DNA of 64,000 nucleotides from Pithys albifrons albifrons (GCF_047495875.1 NC_092471.1:20271209-20335208), one strand, 5' to 3'; numbered from the stretch's first letter, positions 1 through 11,445 are shown. Program-made: numbers and translations. The notes: generated by a model from the sequence alone, not told the origin.

Positions 1-875
1 GGTGCCCCCCATCCCGATGCTGGCGGACAAGAAGTACCGGCGGGAGAGCGCCTCGGTGGTGGACGAGTTCTTCTCCACGGAGAAGCCCAGCTCCACACCC
101 TACAGCGTCAACATCAACGTGATCCTGCCCGACACGACGCACCTGCGCACGGGGCTCTACCGGCCCCCCAAACCCGCCGTGCCCTTCCCGCCGCCCATCA
201 AAACCGAGCCCGGTGCCAGCTTTGCCCAGCCCTGCTCGTCCTCCTCGGGTGCCACGCAGACCCTGCCCGACTTCACCAGCGTGTTCAGCATGCCCCAGTC
301 GGTGGCGGTGAACAACATCTTCATCAAGCAGGAGATGCCCTCGGAGATCCCCTTGTCGGCCGCCCCGCAGCCCCCCCAGCTCTACCAGCTGCCCCTGGGT
401 GGTGGTGGCAGCGCTGAGATGCCCACCCTGACATCCTCCAGCAGCTCCACCACGGCCATCAGCTGCCTCAGCGGCGTCACCATGTCCACGGGCACCGCCG
501 TGCCCAGTGTGGCCCACAGGCCTGTCCAGCCAGGAGGGCCACTCAAGCAATACCCACACGTGCCCCAGGGACAGGGAAGCTTCAACATCTCTGGGCAGTT
601 CTACCCTGCCCCGGGGGTGAACCTGCCCCCCTCGCCCCCCAACTCCCAGCCTGGCAGCCCAGAAAACCAGCCCGAGCTCATCAACACCATCTCTCCCCCA
701 CCGTCCTACGAAGCCACTTTTGGACTGAAGCTGGTCCAGTCATCCCAGATCCCCCCAGTTCCCAATGGTGTTGGGACCCTCTCCCAGGGGCACATTGTCA
801 TGCAGCCCCCCAAGTACAACAGGCGCAACAACCCCGAGCTGGAGAAAAGGAGAATCCACCACTGTGACTACCCAG
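1..875 (+). CDS. KLF5L: KLF5-like transcription factor, large internal exon (5' end outside window)
   Basis: This exon encodes the regulatory N-terminal half of a Krueppel-like factor, a nuclear DNA-binding regulator of GC/CACCC-box promoters. Codons run from base 2 (291 complete codons visible) and the exon ends after one base of a Gly codon at a GT donor (876). Landmarks shared with KLF5: a KKYRRESASVVDEFF block near residue 11, PDTTHLRTGLY near 40, SUMO-type IKTE (66-69) and IKQE (108-111), the phosphodegron-like PPSPPNSQPGSP (209-220), the WW-ligase-binding PPPSY (232-236), and NRRNNPELEKRRIHHCDYPG, which opens zinc finger 1. Sequence between these blocks (Ser/Pro/Gly-rich, residues about 115-205) does not resemble canonical KLF5, and the exon is very GC-rich, so I infer the KLF5-like paralogue rather than KLF5 itself. 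Exon 1 and the start codon lie upstream of the window. Confidence 0.93.
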
Positions 876-1407
876 GTGTGTGCATGGCTTGGCTTTGGGG
901 GGTCTCTTGACGGTGGGTGGGAGCTGCCTTGGGCCTCAAATCCTTTTGTCTGCAGGAGTTTTGGAGTTCAGGGGAGAGCCCTGGGGAAGTGGGAGGGAGT
1001 AGAATAGGTTGATCCCACCTGCATTATCTGGTGCCTGTTTTCTCCCTTTCCCTTACCCCTCTATGCTCTGACAAAAGCAAGCCTGGCTCAGAGAGGCAGA
1101 GACTCCCTGGAGAGCACAGGGATGCTCCTGGAAATCTGCTCCTTAGCTGCCTTAGGTCTTGCCTAACCCTGAGCTGCCACGTGCTCTGCAGCTGAAACCA
1201 CACTGCCTTTCTCACTGACCCTTCCTTTCCTGCTCTCTCATAGAGGGTGGAAAACCAGCAAGGAATTTCCACAAGCAACCTGATGGTCTCTCTCTGTAGC
1301 CTCAATTTTCTTCTTCCAAAGGGGCAACAAAGTCGAGTGTCTCTGTCTTGTGTCCTTCCATGGCTTCGTGTACTGCACCAGGATGGTGTGGAAGGGCATT
1401 TTAGTGG

Positions 1408-1605
1408 AATCACAGAATGGTTTGGGCAGAAAGACCTTAAAGATCGTCCAGTCCCACCCCCTGGCATGGGCAGAGACACCTCCCACCAGCCCAGGGTGAT
1501 CCAAGCCCTGTCCAACCTGGCCTGGGACACTCCCAGGGATGGGGCAGCCACAGCTGCTCTGGGCACCTGTGCCAGGGCCTGCCCACCCTCTTTGTATAAA
1601 ACCTC
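1408..1605 (-). mobile_element. CR1 LINE, 5'-truncated 3' end
   Basis: Opens with AATCACAGAATGG (complement of the CR1 tail) and continues with the reverse of the standard CR1 3' text, including CCTCCCACCAGCCCAGG and GGGATGGGGCAGCCACAGC. Intronic. Confidence 0.85.
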
Positions 1606-1780
1606 TCCAACCCAGAGCTGGGGCTGTTCCCTGTGTCTTCCCACTCCAGGAGTGTGTCCATCTATTGATGGCCATCTGTGATGCCTTGGCAGGTGGAGAC
1701 TTTGCAGAGTTTCCTGGCTGTGCACATGGAGGTTGTGGGACCTGCAGCTACAAACTCACATTCACTCGTCCCTTCATTCA

Positions 1781-1928
1781 TTCCTCATCCCTGGAAGTGC
1801 CCAAGGCCAGGTTGGACGGGACTTGGAGCAACCTGGTCTAGTGGAAGGTGTCCCTGCCCATGGCAGGGGGTGGCACTGGGTGGACTTTAAGATCCCTCCT
1901 GACACAAACCATTCTGGGATTCCATGAC
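1781..1928 (+). mobile_element. CR1 LINE, short 3' fragment
   Basis: Reads CCCTGGAAGTGCCCAAGGCC, then GTGTCCCTGCCCATGGCAGG, and ends in the tail ATTCTGGGATTCCATGA. Opposite orientation to the preceding copy. Confidence 0.85.
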
Positions 1929-2732
1929 ACACAGAAGGGAAGAAAGTCCCGAGTGAGAGATCTCAGTGAAGGCTTCAAACTCCTGCTCCTGGTGCAGGGA
2001 CACACACCCCCCCTGCCTGGGCTCTCTCCAGCTGCTGGCCAGTTGGGGATTAGCAAACACTTTTCCCATGGGGGTGTGTGAACTGGGGAGAGTCATTTCC
2101 TAACTGCCACCTGGGAGATTTATGTGCTCTTTCCATGGCACGGGAGCGGCTGGAGCAGGTCAGCCCAGAGGCTTTGCCTGGGCCAGATCCTGTCTCCGGG
2201 ATCTTTCAAGAGATCTTTCTGTGCTTACCCCTTCCCCTCCTCTGGCAGCCTGTAGATTTGGGGGTTTCTGAGCTCATGTTCTTGGGGTTGACAGCTTGTG
2301 CTGCCTTTTACCTTCTGCTGGTCAGAGTGGGGACAGATGAAGGCTGTAAGTGGGGCACTGCTCTGGGACACACTCCTTGTTCTTGTCCCACTGGTCAGAG
2401 GAAGAGTCTCACCCTGTAGGATGAAGTACCAAGGTGATACTCCCCTATTTTCAGCAGAATTTTGGTCTGTGGTGCAAAGAAGCCCCAGCAACCTGTGCTG
2501 GATAAACACTGGGTGTCTGTGTACGTGCAGAGACAGAGCTGGGCTCTGTCTGAGCCTTCCCTGCAGGTTCAGCTGGAGGTGACACCATGCAGGACTTGTG
2601 CCAAGGCCAGCAGCTCTCACTGGCACGGGCTGGGTGAGGAAGTGAAGGGACACACGGAGAACTCACACCAGGAACTGGGTGGACGAGGGAGACGTGTTTG
2701 CAAAGCGCCGATCCGGCACCTTCCCGTGCCTA

Positions 2733-3048
2733 AAGGGGCTCCAGGAGAGCTGGAGAGGGACTGGGGACAAAGAGCTGGAGGGACAGGACAAGGGGGAAAG
2801 GCTTCCCACTGACAGAGAGTGGGGTTAGGTGGGATATTGGGAAGGAATTCTTGGCTGTGCGGGTGGGCAGGCCCTGGAACAGGGTGCCCAGAGAAGCTGT
2901 GGCTGCCCCATCCCTGGGAGTGTCCAAGGCCAGGCTGGACAGGGCTTGGAGCAACCTGGGCTGGTGGGAGGTGCCCCTGCCCATGGCAGGGGGTGGGTGA
3001 GATGAGCTTTCAGGTCCCTCCCAACCCAAACCATTCTGGGATTCCATG
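2733..3048 (+). mobile_element. CR1 LINE 3' fragment
   Basis: Contains the CR1 blocks GGGCTCCAGGAGAGCTGGAG, AGAAGCTGTGGCTGCCCCAT, CCATGGCAGGGGGTGG and the terminal ATTCTGGGATTCCATGAT. Confidence 0.88.
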
Positions 3049-3967
3049 ATCTCTCCCCAAAGTGTGAGGGGCTGCCAAAGCTTCAGAGCACCAGAAGCAG
3101 AACTGGGGTCACCAACCCTTATCCCCCAGCCAGGAGGGACCAAGGGCTGGTCTGGGGCAAGGGGCTGCTTTGGGCTGGGTGGAAAGGCTGCAATGCAAAA
3201 TGGGACTGTGTTGCTTCTACAGGTGATAAAAATTCAAATTCATTTTTGATCTGCTTGTCAAAACTCAAGCAGCAGGGCCATAAAGGCAGCAGGACAAGCT
3301 CTCCTGAGCTGTATCTGCATGAAATGAGGAGCTAACATGACCCATTTTGAGACACCTGGTGCTGAACCTTTTGCTCAGATCTCAGTGATTCTGTTAGACC
3401 CTTTCTTTGGCTAAACCTGTTATTGCTGATCTTCTGAAAACACTTGTCACTGGCTTTATTCTGGATCCTGGAAGCCAAGCAGTGGCTCCAGACCTTACCT
3501 GGGGTTTCCTGCTTCCTGGAACATTTGCATCACGTCTGCTGGGGCTGGGACTATTTCAAAATACATCTCCCCTCCAGCCTTGCAAAGTGATATCAGTTAT
3601 GTCTGGAATCCAGAGAGACAAAGGGCAGCACAAACCCAGCAGCTAGTGGGGGTGAATTGAGTGTTTTCATCCTGCCTGGAAGACCTGGTGGAGAAGGGCA
3701 GGTTTGAATGTTTGTGCTTGACTTTCCACCCCTGATTCCCAGCACAATGGCCATGGGTGTCAGGGCTGTGTGGCAAAAGATGCTGTAAAGGTCTGTCTGT
3801 CTCTGAGGACAAATGCTCTTTATTTACTGCTGAACCCAAGTGGTGCAGCCAGACTTATTTGCATTACCCAGCTGTGTCCCTCACCTCAAATAGCAGAGTT
3901 CTGGGTTTGTTTGAGCAAGGGCCCCTTTTCTCACAGTGAAATTGTGGGTTTTTTTCTGTTCTTGCAG

Positions 3968-4027
3968 GTTGCTCAAAGGTTTACACCAAGAGCTCCCACC
4001 TGAAGGCACATCAGAGGACTCACACAG
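3968..4027 (+). CDS. KLF5L: KLF5-like, 60-bp exon encoding most of zinc finger 1
   Basis: A 60-bp exon follows a TTCTTGCAG acceptor and ends at a GTAAGAG donor. Joined to the single G left over from the previous exon it reads [19 protein letters not shown], completing the first C2H2 finger (second Cys and both His). Phase 1 at both ends matches the neighbouring exons. The small size and position are the same as in vertebrate KLF5 genes, where this exon is also 60 bp. It is too short to stand out as an open reading frame and was found by following the finger sequence. Confidence 0.95.
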
Positions 4028-4264
4028 GTAAGAGCAGCACAGCACCAGGAAGTGCTGCCTGTGCTTCTTCCCTGTCCCTGTTAATGGTGCTGAGAATGTC
4101 ACAGAGCTGATTCATCTGGTGGCTGTGCTGGTTTATAGGGCAGTTTATAGGACACACATTGCTCTGTGTCTTTGTTTGCCTTCTGCTGGGATGGGCTGGG
4201 GTTTAGGAGAACTCTTGGAGGCTCTCAAGGCAGTGGTTTGGAAAAGAAGCCCCCTAAACCCCAC

Positions 4265-4512
4265 AAAAAAAGGGCAGGGTTGGATTAGATACTGGGAAGA
4301 AACTGTTCCCTGTGAGGGTGGGCAGGCCCTGGCACAGGTTGCCCAGAGAAGCTGTGGCTGCCCCTGGATCCCTGGGAGTGTCCCAGGCCAGGCTGGACAG
4401 GGCTTGGAGCAGCCTGGGCTGGTGGGAGGTGTCCCTGCCCATGGCAGGGAGTGGAAGTGGATGGGCTTTCATGTCCCTTCCCACCCAACCCATTCCAGGA
4501 TTCTGTGATCCT
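4265..4512 (+). mobile_element. CR1 LINE 3' fragment
   Basis: Contains GGGTGGGCAGGCCCTGGCAC, CAGAGAAGCTGTGGCTGCCC and the end ATTCCAGGATTCTGTGATCC. It lies 240 bases downstream of the 60-bp KLF5-like exon. Confidence 0.88.
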
Positions 4513-6141
4513 CTGTCACTGTGAGCTCTTGTTTTGAGATCCATCAAATCCTCCTACAGAAGGATTGTGTGAGGGTCTATGTTGCATGTACAGGACCTCT
4601 GAGGAGACAAGGGCTGAGTCTTTTGTGTCAAACACCTCTGTGACTCCCAAGGGGAGGAAGGAACTCCTTGTGGTTCCCTGTTTTTTGGCCACATTGACCA
4701 TTCGTGCTCGTCCTCAGCAGCTGCCAGTGGTGCATCACCCAAAGGGCTACAAATCCATGCCCAGAAGGGCTGTGCCCTCCTTCCCAGGGCAAGGGTGCCA
4801 TGGGCTGCAAACAGGGTGCCCAGCACAGAGCAGCTCCCACCACAGCCAGCTTCCCTCGGTGCCACTTGTGCATTCAAGCACAGGTCCCCTCATTAAGACA
4901 TTTATTATACCTGAAACTTTTATCAGATCCCCTGGTAGTCCAGGAACCATCAGTGCCCTCATAAATCTCTTTTATAGAAGGGCTGATCTTTACTGAAAGC
5001 AATTAAGCTGGCCCAGAGTTCACTTTTCTTTTTTATTAACAACGACCAAGCCCCATCCTGTGGCTGGGAATCGGTTCTGGCTCTTGGCTCCGTTCCCTCC
5101 TCCCCTTATCAGCCCCTCGAACACGCCAGCAAAGAATTTTTCTTTGTGTGTGAAGTACAATATTTTTTTGGCAGGGGCTGGGTAGGAGTGGGCTGGAGAC
5201 CAGCACGGAAGGGGTGGAAGAAAGGGACAGGAAGGATGTTGTCCTGGCTCCCAGAGCTGGGTGGTGACAGGCCTTTGTCACAGGGCTGCCGTGGGGCTCT
5301 GCTTTAAAATGAAATCTCTCTTTTCCCCTTCCCTTCAGAGCTCCATGCCCAGGGCATGACCCACCTGAGTTAGGTGGTATAAAGATGTGTCCAGGAAGAC
5401 TTGGGTGGTTTTTGAATCCAATAAAATGCAGCCATTTTTCCAGGTTTCCCAGTAACTGGGCAGGAAACCCACATGTGTTTGCTTCCTTCCACTTCACTTA
5501 CTCTAAGAGGGAAGGGCATAGAGGGGAGGGAGGGTGTCAGTAGTGAAAGGGAACTGGTGGTGGCATGGAGTGAGTAAAAAGAAGGGAATCCAATCCAGAG
5601 CCACACACAGCCAGGCTCAGGGGCTCTGCATCCAATTTTTTTAATGCTCATGTTTTATTTTTGAGCTCCTGGCCTCACTGAGCACATCACTGGAGCTGCA
5701 GTGACAGCACAGTCCCCACCCCTGCTCGGTGCCACCTCGGCTCTGTCCCCTGAAGGGTTAACAATGTCCTTTCTCCCCCTTCCCTGCCCGATGGCAGCGG
5801 GGCTGGGAAGCGGCTGATCTCTGCGATCTTTGCTTGTGGTTGTTGTGGGCTGGGCTGTGTCCCTCTCCTGGAGACACCATTCATTTCCAGGGAGCCATTG
5901 TGAGATTAAATATATAACCCGCGGCTGCTCGGTCGCCCCCCGGGGCCGGGAATGCCCCTTTGTTCGCGCCTGCCCTGCCGTGCTGTCCCGGCACAGGGAG
6001 CCAGCGCCTGGCACAATGCAGAGCCCTGGGGTGCCAGCCTGGAGATCACTCTGGTATTGTTTCAAACTCAAGGGCCTCGGTGGGGCTGACCCAGCCAGGT
6101 GACCTGGTGGGGACAATGTTTGGGCTGCGTGGGGCAGATTC

Positions 6142-6716
6142 TGGCCTTGGCACTGAGGCACCCCGAGATCCTGGTGTGCCATGAAGCACCTTGGCACTGA
6201 GGCACCCCGAGATCCTGGTGGGGCATAAAACCCCTTGGCACTGAGGCACCCCGAGATCCTGGTGTGCCATGAAACCCCTTGGCACTGAGGCACTCCAAGG
6301 TCCTGGTGGCCCATAAAACACCTTGGCACTGAGGCACCCCGAGATCCTGGTGTGCCATGAAGCACCTTGGCACTGAGGCACCCTGAGATCCTGGTGTGCC
6401 ATAAAACCCCTTGGCACTGAGGCACCCTGAGATCCTGGTGTGCCATAAAACCCCTTGGCACTGAGGCACTCCAAGGTCCTAGTGGCCCATGAAACACCTT
6501 GGCACTGAGACACCCTGAGATCCTGGTGTGCCATGAAACCCCTTGGCACTGAGGCACCCTGAGATCCTGGTGGGCCATGAAACCCCTTGGCACTGAGGCA
6601 CCCCGAGATCCTGGTGGGGCATAAAACACCTTGGCACTGAGGCACCCCGAGATCCTGGTGTGCCATGAAACCCCTTGGCACTGAGGCACCCCAAGATCCT
6701 GGTGGGCCATAAAACA
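6142..6716. repeat. Minisatellite, 44-bp unit, about 13 copies
   Basis: Tandem copies containing CCTTGGCACTGAGGCACCCC followed by GAGATCCTGGTG; successive CTTGG blocks start at 6146, 6190 and 6234 (exactly 44 apart). Variants alternate CATGAAAC and CATAAAAC. All frames stay open on the minus strand, which explains the long spurious frames here. Confidence 0.95.
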
Positions 6717-7018
6717 CCCTGCCAGCTGCTGGTAAACCCTTTGCAAGTCCTGTGTTTACCTGAGCCATAAAAACAACACCTGCCTCCTCCCTGTGGTGCA
6801 GCATCCAGGGGCTTTTTGAGGAGCAGGATGTGCTCCTGGTGACCTGTCTCCTCCAGGTTCACATGTCTGTGCTTTCATAGCTGTGGGCAAGGCAGTGTGG
6901 CTGAACATTTTCACTCTCCTACCCAAACTTTCCCCACCCCTGGAAGCGTTCAAGGAAGGAGCCTGGAGCAATGTGCTTTTAGAGGAAGGTGCCCCTTCCC
7001 ATGGGACAAGACAGGCTT

Positions 7019-8163
7019 GAAGGTGCCTCCCAAGCCAAGGCATTGGAGGTGCCTCCCAAGCCAAGGCATTGAAGGTGCTTCCCAAACTAAGGCATCGGAG
7101 ATGCCTCTCAATCCCAGGCCAAGGCATTGAAGGTCCATCTCAAGCCAAGGCATTGGAGGTGCCTCCCAATCCCAAGCCAAGGCACTGAAGGTGTCCCCTA
7201 AAGCCAAGGCACTGGAGATGCCTCTCAAGCCAAGGCATTGGAGGTGCCTCCCAATCCCAGACACTGAAGGTGCCTCTCAATCCCAAGCCAAGGCATTGGA
7301 GGTGCCTCCCAATCCCAGACATTGAAGGTGTCTCCCAATCCCAAGCCAAGGCATTGGAGGTGCCTCCCAATCCCAGACACTGAAGGTGCCTCCCAATCCC
7401 AAGCCAAGGCACTGAATGTACATCCCAAGCCAAGGCAATGGTGTTGCCGCCCAGTCCCAGGCATTGAAGATGCCTCCCAATCTCAAGCCAAGGCATTGGA
7501 GGTGCCTCCCAATCTCAATCCAAGGCATTGGTGGTGCCTCTCAAGCCAAGGCATTGGTGATGCCTCCCAATCCAAGGCATTGGTGGTGCCTCCCAAGCCA
7601 AGGCATTGGTGATGCCTCCCAAGCCAAGGCATTGGAGATGCCTCTCAAGCCAAGGCATTGGAAGTGCCTCCCAACCCAAAGCATTGGAGGTGCCTCCCAA
7701 TCCAAGGCATTGGTGATGCCTCCCAATCCAAGGCATTGGTGATGCCTCCCAAGCCAAGGCATTGGAGGTGCCTCCCAAGCCAAGGCATTGGAAGTGCCTC
7801 CCAAGCCAAGGCATTGGAGATGCCTCTCAAGCCAAGGCATTGGAAGTGCCTCCCAACCCAAAGCATTGGAGGTGCCTCCCAAGCCAAGGCATTGGAGGTG
7901 CCTCCCAAGCCAAGGCATTGGAAGTGCCTCCCAAGCCAAGGCATTGGAAGTGCCTCCCAACCCAAGGCATTGGAGGTGCCTCCCAATCCAAGGCATTGGT
8001 GATGCCTCCCAATCCAAGGCATTGGTGATGCCTCCCAAGCCAAGGCATTGGTGATGCCTCCCAAGCCAAGGCATTGGAGATGCCTCCCAACCCACGGCAT
8101 TGGAAGTGCCTCCCAACCCACGGCATTGGAGGTGCCTCCCAGGCCAAGGCATTGGAGATCCCA
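7019..8163. repeat. Minisatellite, 26-bp unit, about 43 copies
   Basis: The unit centres on AAGCCAAGGCATTGGAGGTG followed by CCTCCC. The left third (7100-7500) has longer, more diverged units with an AATCCC insertion; the right part (7530-8160) is homogeneous, suggesting recent expansion from that side. Lies within a KLF5-like intron. Confidence 0.95.
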
Positions 8164-8224
8164 TGGCTGTGGGGAGGCAGAGCTGCTCCCTGGGGAGTGT
8201 GTCAGAGCAGGGCACACATGCCTG

Positions 8225-8345
8225 TGCTCGCCCGGAGCGGGTGTACGTGCGCGGCCGCCGCGCCGCCGCAATTGGCCGCTGCAACGGTAAATATTTGAGG
8301 TCGGGAAAGTCAGCACATTCCCTGAACTCTACCTGCTTGTTCAGG
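8225..8345. promoter_or_regulatory. CpG-rich then AT-rich unique block, possible intronic regulatory element
   Basis: A GC-rich core (GCGCGGCCGCCGCGCCGCCG) is followed by CAATTGGCCGC and GGTAAATATTTGAGG, all unique and directly abutting a minisatellite. The look is that of a conserved non-coding element, but no alignment was possible. Confidence 0.25.
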
Positions 8346-8535
8346 CTGTTAAGAGAGAGAGGGCTAATATTTGAGAGTGCCACACCCTGCGTGGTGGAGA
8401 GGGCTGCAGCCAGGGTTCGGCCCCGCAGCGTGGGCACGGAGCGCTGGGGAGTGGCGTGGGCTTTGCCAGTTCCCAGCTGGCTCCGGAGTTGGGTGTGTGG
8501 TTGAATGGATTGATTTCAGTTGAGGAAAATGGGTG

Positions 8536-8570
8536 TGTGAGGGAGGGAGGGAGGGAGGGAGGGGGAGAGG
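8536..8570 (+). repeat. (GGGA)n microsatellite with G-quadruplex potential
   Basis: About seven consecutive GGGA units followed by a G run; four or more G-tracts of at least three bases separated by one base. Confidence 0.85.
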
Positions 8571-8665
8571 GCAGAGCAATTACATCACCCGAATGCCTGA
8601 GCAAAACATGATGTGTTGCGTGCAGGGAGCTGCTCCAGGGTGAACTGGGAGGCAGAGAGCCATGG

Positions 8666-8860
8666 ATCGTGGAATCAAGGAATGGAGTGGGGTCTTTAAA
8701 GGTCATCTAGGAATTTAGGGACACTGTTCAATAGACCAGGGTGCTCCAAGGGCCATCCTTGAACATTTCCAGGGATCAGTCACCATCACTGAGTGGTAGT
8801 TCCAAAACCTTTAGATGATGTTTCTCCTCATGCCCCCCACCACCTGTAGGAGCAGCAACA
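8666..8860 (-). mobile_element. Diverged CR1 LINE fragment
   Basis: GATCGTGGAATCAAGGAATGG resembles the degenerate reverse tail, followed by CCAGGGTGCTCCAAGG and a CR1-like stretch ending near CACCACCTG. Older than the other copies. Confidence 0.55.
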
Positions 8861-9234
8861 CCTGCCTTAGGAATTCCTTAGGATTTTTTGAGGTTTTATT
8901 TAAAAAGAAACCCAAACAATCTCAAAAAGTTTTTTTAAGCCAGAAATGCTCCAAAATCCAAATGCACTGGGAAACAAGCCTAGAAAGCAAAAAGAAACAA
9001 GGCGTGGCTGCTGCAGCTCAGCAGTTCGTGGTCCCTTGGTGGCTCTGGGGGAGCCCTGGCAGTGCCTATTGGGGTCACCCTTTGTAGGGGTTAGAGGGGT
9101 GTTAATGACAGAAGAGATCAGGCACAGCAGCATCAGAAGGCTTGGTCAGAAGGTTTACAACTAAGGGTTTATTTTTAGTTACAGCCTCACCTTTTGTATA
9201 CTCTTGTATCCAACATGTCATGACACTGTTGGTT

Positions 9235-9410
9235 AGTTCATCAGGCATACAGAGACACTGGGGTTGGTTAGTTCACCAGGCATACAGAGACACTGGGGTT
9301 GGTTAGTTCATCAGGCATACAGAGACACTGGGGTTGGTTAGTTCACCAGGCATACAGAGACACTGGGGTTGGTTAGTTCATCAGGCATACAGAGACACTG
9401 GGGTTGGTTA
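9235..9410. repeat. Minisatellite, 35-bp unit, 5 copies
   Basis: TCAGGCATAC recurs every 35 bases (9241, 9276, 9311...) with the unit GGTTAGTTCATCAGGCATAC then AGAGACACTGGGGTT; copies alternate TTCATC and TTCACC. The array abuts the 5' truncation point of the CR1 copy at 9410. Confidence 0.95.
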
Positions 9411-9786
9411 GCCTGGAGAAGAGGAGGCTCAGAGGTGACCTCAGCACTGTCTGGAACTGCCTGAAGGGAAGTTCTGGCCAGGTGGGGGTTGGTCTCTTCT
9501 CCCAGGCACTCAGCAATAGGACAAGGGGGCACGATGGGCTCAAGCTCTGCCAGGGGAGGTTTAGGTTGGACATCAGGAAGAAATTCTTTGCAGAGAGAGT
9601 GCTCAGGGATTGGAATGGGCTGCCCAGAGAGGGGGTGGATTCCCCATCCCTGGAGGTTTTTCAGCTGAGCTTGGCCATGGCACTGAGTGCCATGATCTGG
9701 TAAAGGGACTGGAGTTGGACCAAGGGTTGGACTTGATGATCTCGGAGGTTTTTTCCAACCCAATCCATTCTATGATTCTGTGAAAC
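9410..9786 (+). mobile_element. CR1 LINE 3' end, well preserved
   Basis: Continuous CR1 3' end from GGAGAAGAGGAGGCTCAGAG to the tail CCATTCTATGATTCTGTG. Lies 230 bases upstream of the terminal KLF5-like exon. Confidence 0.93.
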
Positions 9787-10016
9787 ATGTTACTGGTTAC
9801 AAGGCATCCCATATTCTACAGTTGGCTCTCTGGTCCTTAAGGGTGCACTCATCAATTGCCTGAGGCATCAGGAGAGCCACACACACACTGTCATCCCCCC
9901 ACAGTGCCAAGCCCTGGCAGTGCCAAGCCCTGGGTGCCCTGCTGGCTCTCCCAGAGGCCGGGGTGGGTGTCTGAGGGGCCGGGCTGTGGTGTGTGACCTG
10001 TGCCATTTCCCTGCAG

Positions 10017-10195
10017 GAGAGAAGCCCTACAAGTGCACGTGGGAAGGCTGCGACTGGCGCTTCGCCCGCTCGGACGAGCTGACGCGGCACTACCGGAAGC
10101 ACACGGGCGCCAAGCCCTTCAAGTGCCCCGCCTGCGGCCGCTGCTTCTCCCGCTCCGACCACCTGGCCCTGCACATGAAGCGGCACCAGAACTAG
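10017..10195 (+). CDS. KLF5L: KLF5-like, terminal coding exon with zinc fingers 2 and 3
   Basis: The exon begins after TTTCCCTGCAG and completes the TGEKPY linker. Finger 2 reads [19 protein letters not shown] followed by RHYRKH, essentially invariant among KLF2/4/5-type factors. Finger 3 ([19 protein letters not shown]) differs from canonical KLF5 at the residues between the two cysteines and just after. The protein ends MKRHQN, the exact C-terminus of KLF5, at the TAG at 10193-10195. With the upstream exons this gives 370 visible residues. The DNA-recognition residues of fingers 2 and 3 (RSDELTR, RSDHLAL) are intact, so GC-box binding should be retained. Confidence 0.96.
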
Positions 10196-10675
10196 AGCCT
10201 CCCACCTCCACACCTCTCCAAGAGCAGCTGGAACTCTTCTCTCCTCTGAGGGGGCCCTCCCCTCTGGTTGTACATAGGAACAAACCCACGCTGTGATCAA
10301 CTGGAAGGACAGGACAGGGCTGGGACCAGGGTGAGCCCCCTGCCAGCCCCCGCCCCGACTCCTTCTGGTTTTAAAAGAAATTCAATACCCAACCAACTCA
10401 TCCAAGACGAGTTCTAATTACAGACTGATCTCCTGACGAGGCTCCCAGTGGCACTGGGGCGACAGACCTTGGATTCCAAAGGGCTTTCTTCCAGCACAGC
10501 TGCTATTTATTTGTCACTCAGGAGCAACTGTCCTTCGTGTCTCAAGTTCTTTGGGATGTTTTTTCAACCCTTCCAGGATGGTCCCTTTGGTGAGGCCCAG
10601 GAGGGATGTGATGGATCGGCAGCTTGGCTGTGCTTGGACCAAGGCCTCTCTTGGACCCTCTTGGACTGATCCATG

Positions 10676-11440
10676 GCATAGCCATGGATGTGACACCTTG
10701 TCCCATGGTGTGACCATGGATGTGACACTTTGTCCCATTGTGTGACCATGGGTGTGACACCTTGTCCCATGGTGCAACCATGGATGTGACAGCTTGTCCC
10801 ATGGCATGTCCATCAATGTGGCACCTTGCCCCATGGTGTGACCATGGATGTGACACCTTGCCCCATGGTGTGACCATGGATGTGACAGCTTGTCCCATGG
10901 CATGTCCATCAATGTGGCACCTTGCCCCATGGTGTGACCATGGATGTGACACCTTGCCCCGTGGTGTGACCATGGATGTGACAACTTGTCCCATGGCATG
11001 TCCATCAATGTGACACCTTGCCCCATGGTGTGACCATAGATGTGGCACCTTGCCCCATGGTGTGACCATGGGTGTGACAGCTTGTCCCATGGCATGCCCA
11101 TGGATGTGACACCTTGCCCCATGGTGTGACCATAGATGTGGCACCTTGCCCCATGGTGTGACCATGGATGTGACAGCTTGTCCCACGGCATGCCCATCAG
11201 TGTGGCACCTTGCCCCATGGCATGACCATGGATGTGACACCTTGCCCCGTGGTGTGACCATGGGTGTGACAGCTTGTCCCATGCCATGCCTGTCAATGTG
11301 GCACCTTGTCGCAAGGCATGGCCATGGATGTGGCACCTCGTCCCATGGTGTGACCATGGGTGTGACAGCTTGTCCCACGGCATGCCCATCAGTGTGGCAC
11401 CTTGCCCCATGGTGTGACCATGGATGTGGCACCTCTGCCA
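10676..11440. repeat. Minisatellite, 32-bp unit, about 24 copies, within the probable 3' UTR
   Basis: Unit approximates CCATGGTGTGACCATGGATG then TGACACCTTGCC. Every unit carries palindromic CCATGG and often a second near-palindrome. Frames on both strands remain open, giving spurious frames of more than 300 codons on the minus strand. Confidence 0.95.
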
Positions 11441-11445
11441 TGTGA

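Larger units (their letters stand above)
876..3967 (+). other. KLF5-like intron (3.1 kb)
   Basis: GT...AG intron between the 875 and 3968 exons. It contains three CR1 fragments (annotated separately). The rest (876-1407, 1606-1780, 1931-2732, 3049-3967) is unique sequence in which I see no exon, RNA gene or clear regulatory site. The last 50 bases are pyrimidine-rich, as expected before the acceptor. Confidence 0.85.
4028..10016 (+). other. KLF5-like intron (6.0 kb)
   Basis: GT...AG intron between the 4027 and 10017 exons. It holds CR1 fragments (4265-4510, 8666-8860, 9410-9786), minisatellites of 44, 26 and 35 bp, and unique stretches at 4511-6141 and 8165-8665. No open frame in it looks like a gene: the long frames at 5655-8437 come from the minisatellites. 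Confidence 0.85.

Noticed and set aside
7019..8163. CRISPR-like regular array
   Set aside because: Directly adjacent units without unique spacers, in a vertebrate genome: a minisatellite.
6046..8437. Long minus-strand frames (252-363 codons) within KLF5-like intron
   Set aside because: Arise from the 44-bp and 26-bp arrays; no splice or domain evidence.
9338..9763. 141-codon minus-strand frame recurring in several places (18538, 42914, 44385, 60932)
   Set aside because: It is the antisense of the CR1 3' end; recurrence reflects the repeat, not a gene family.
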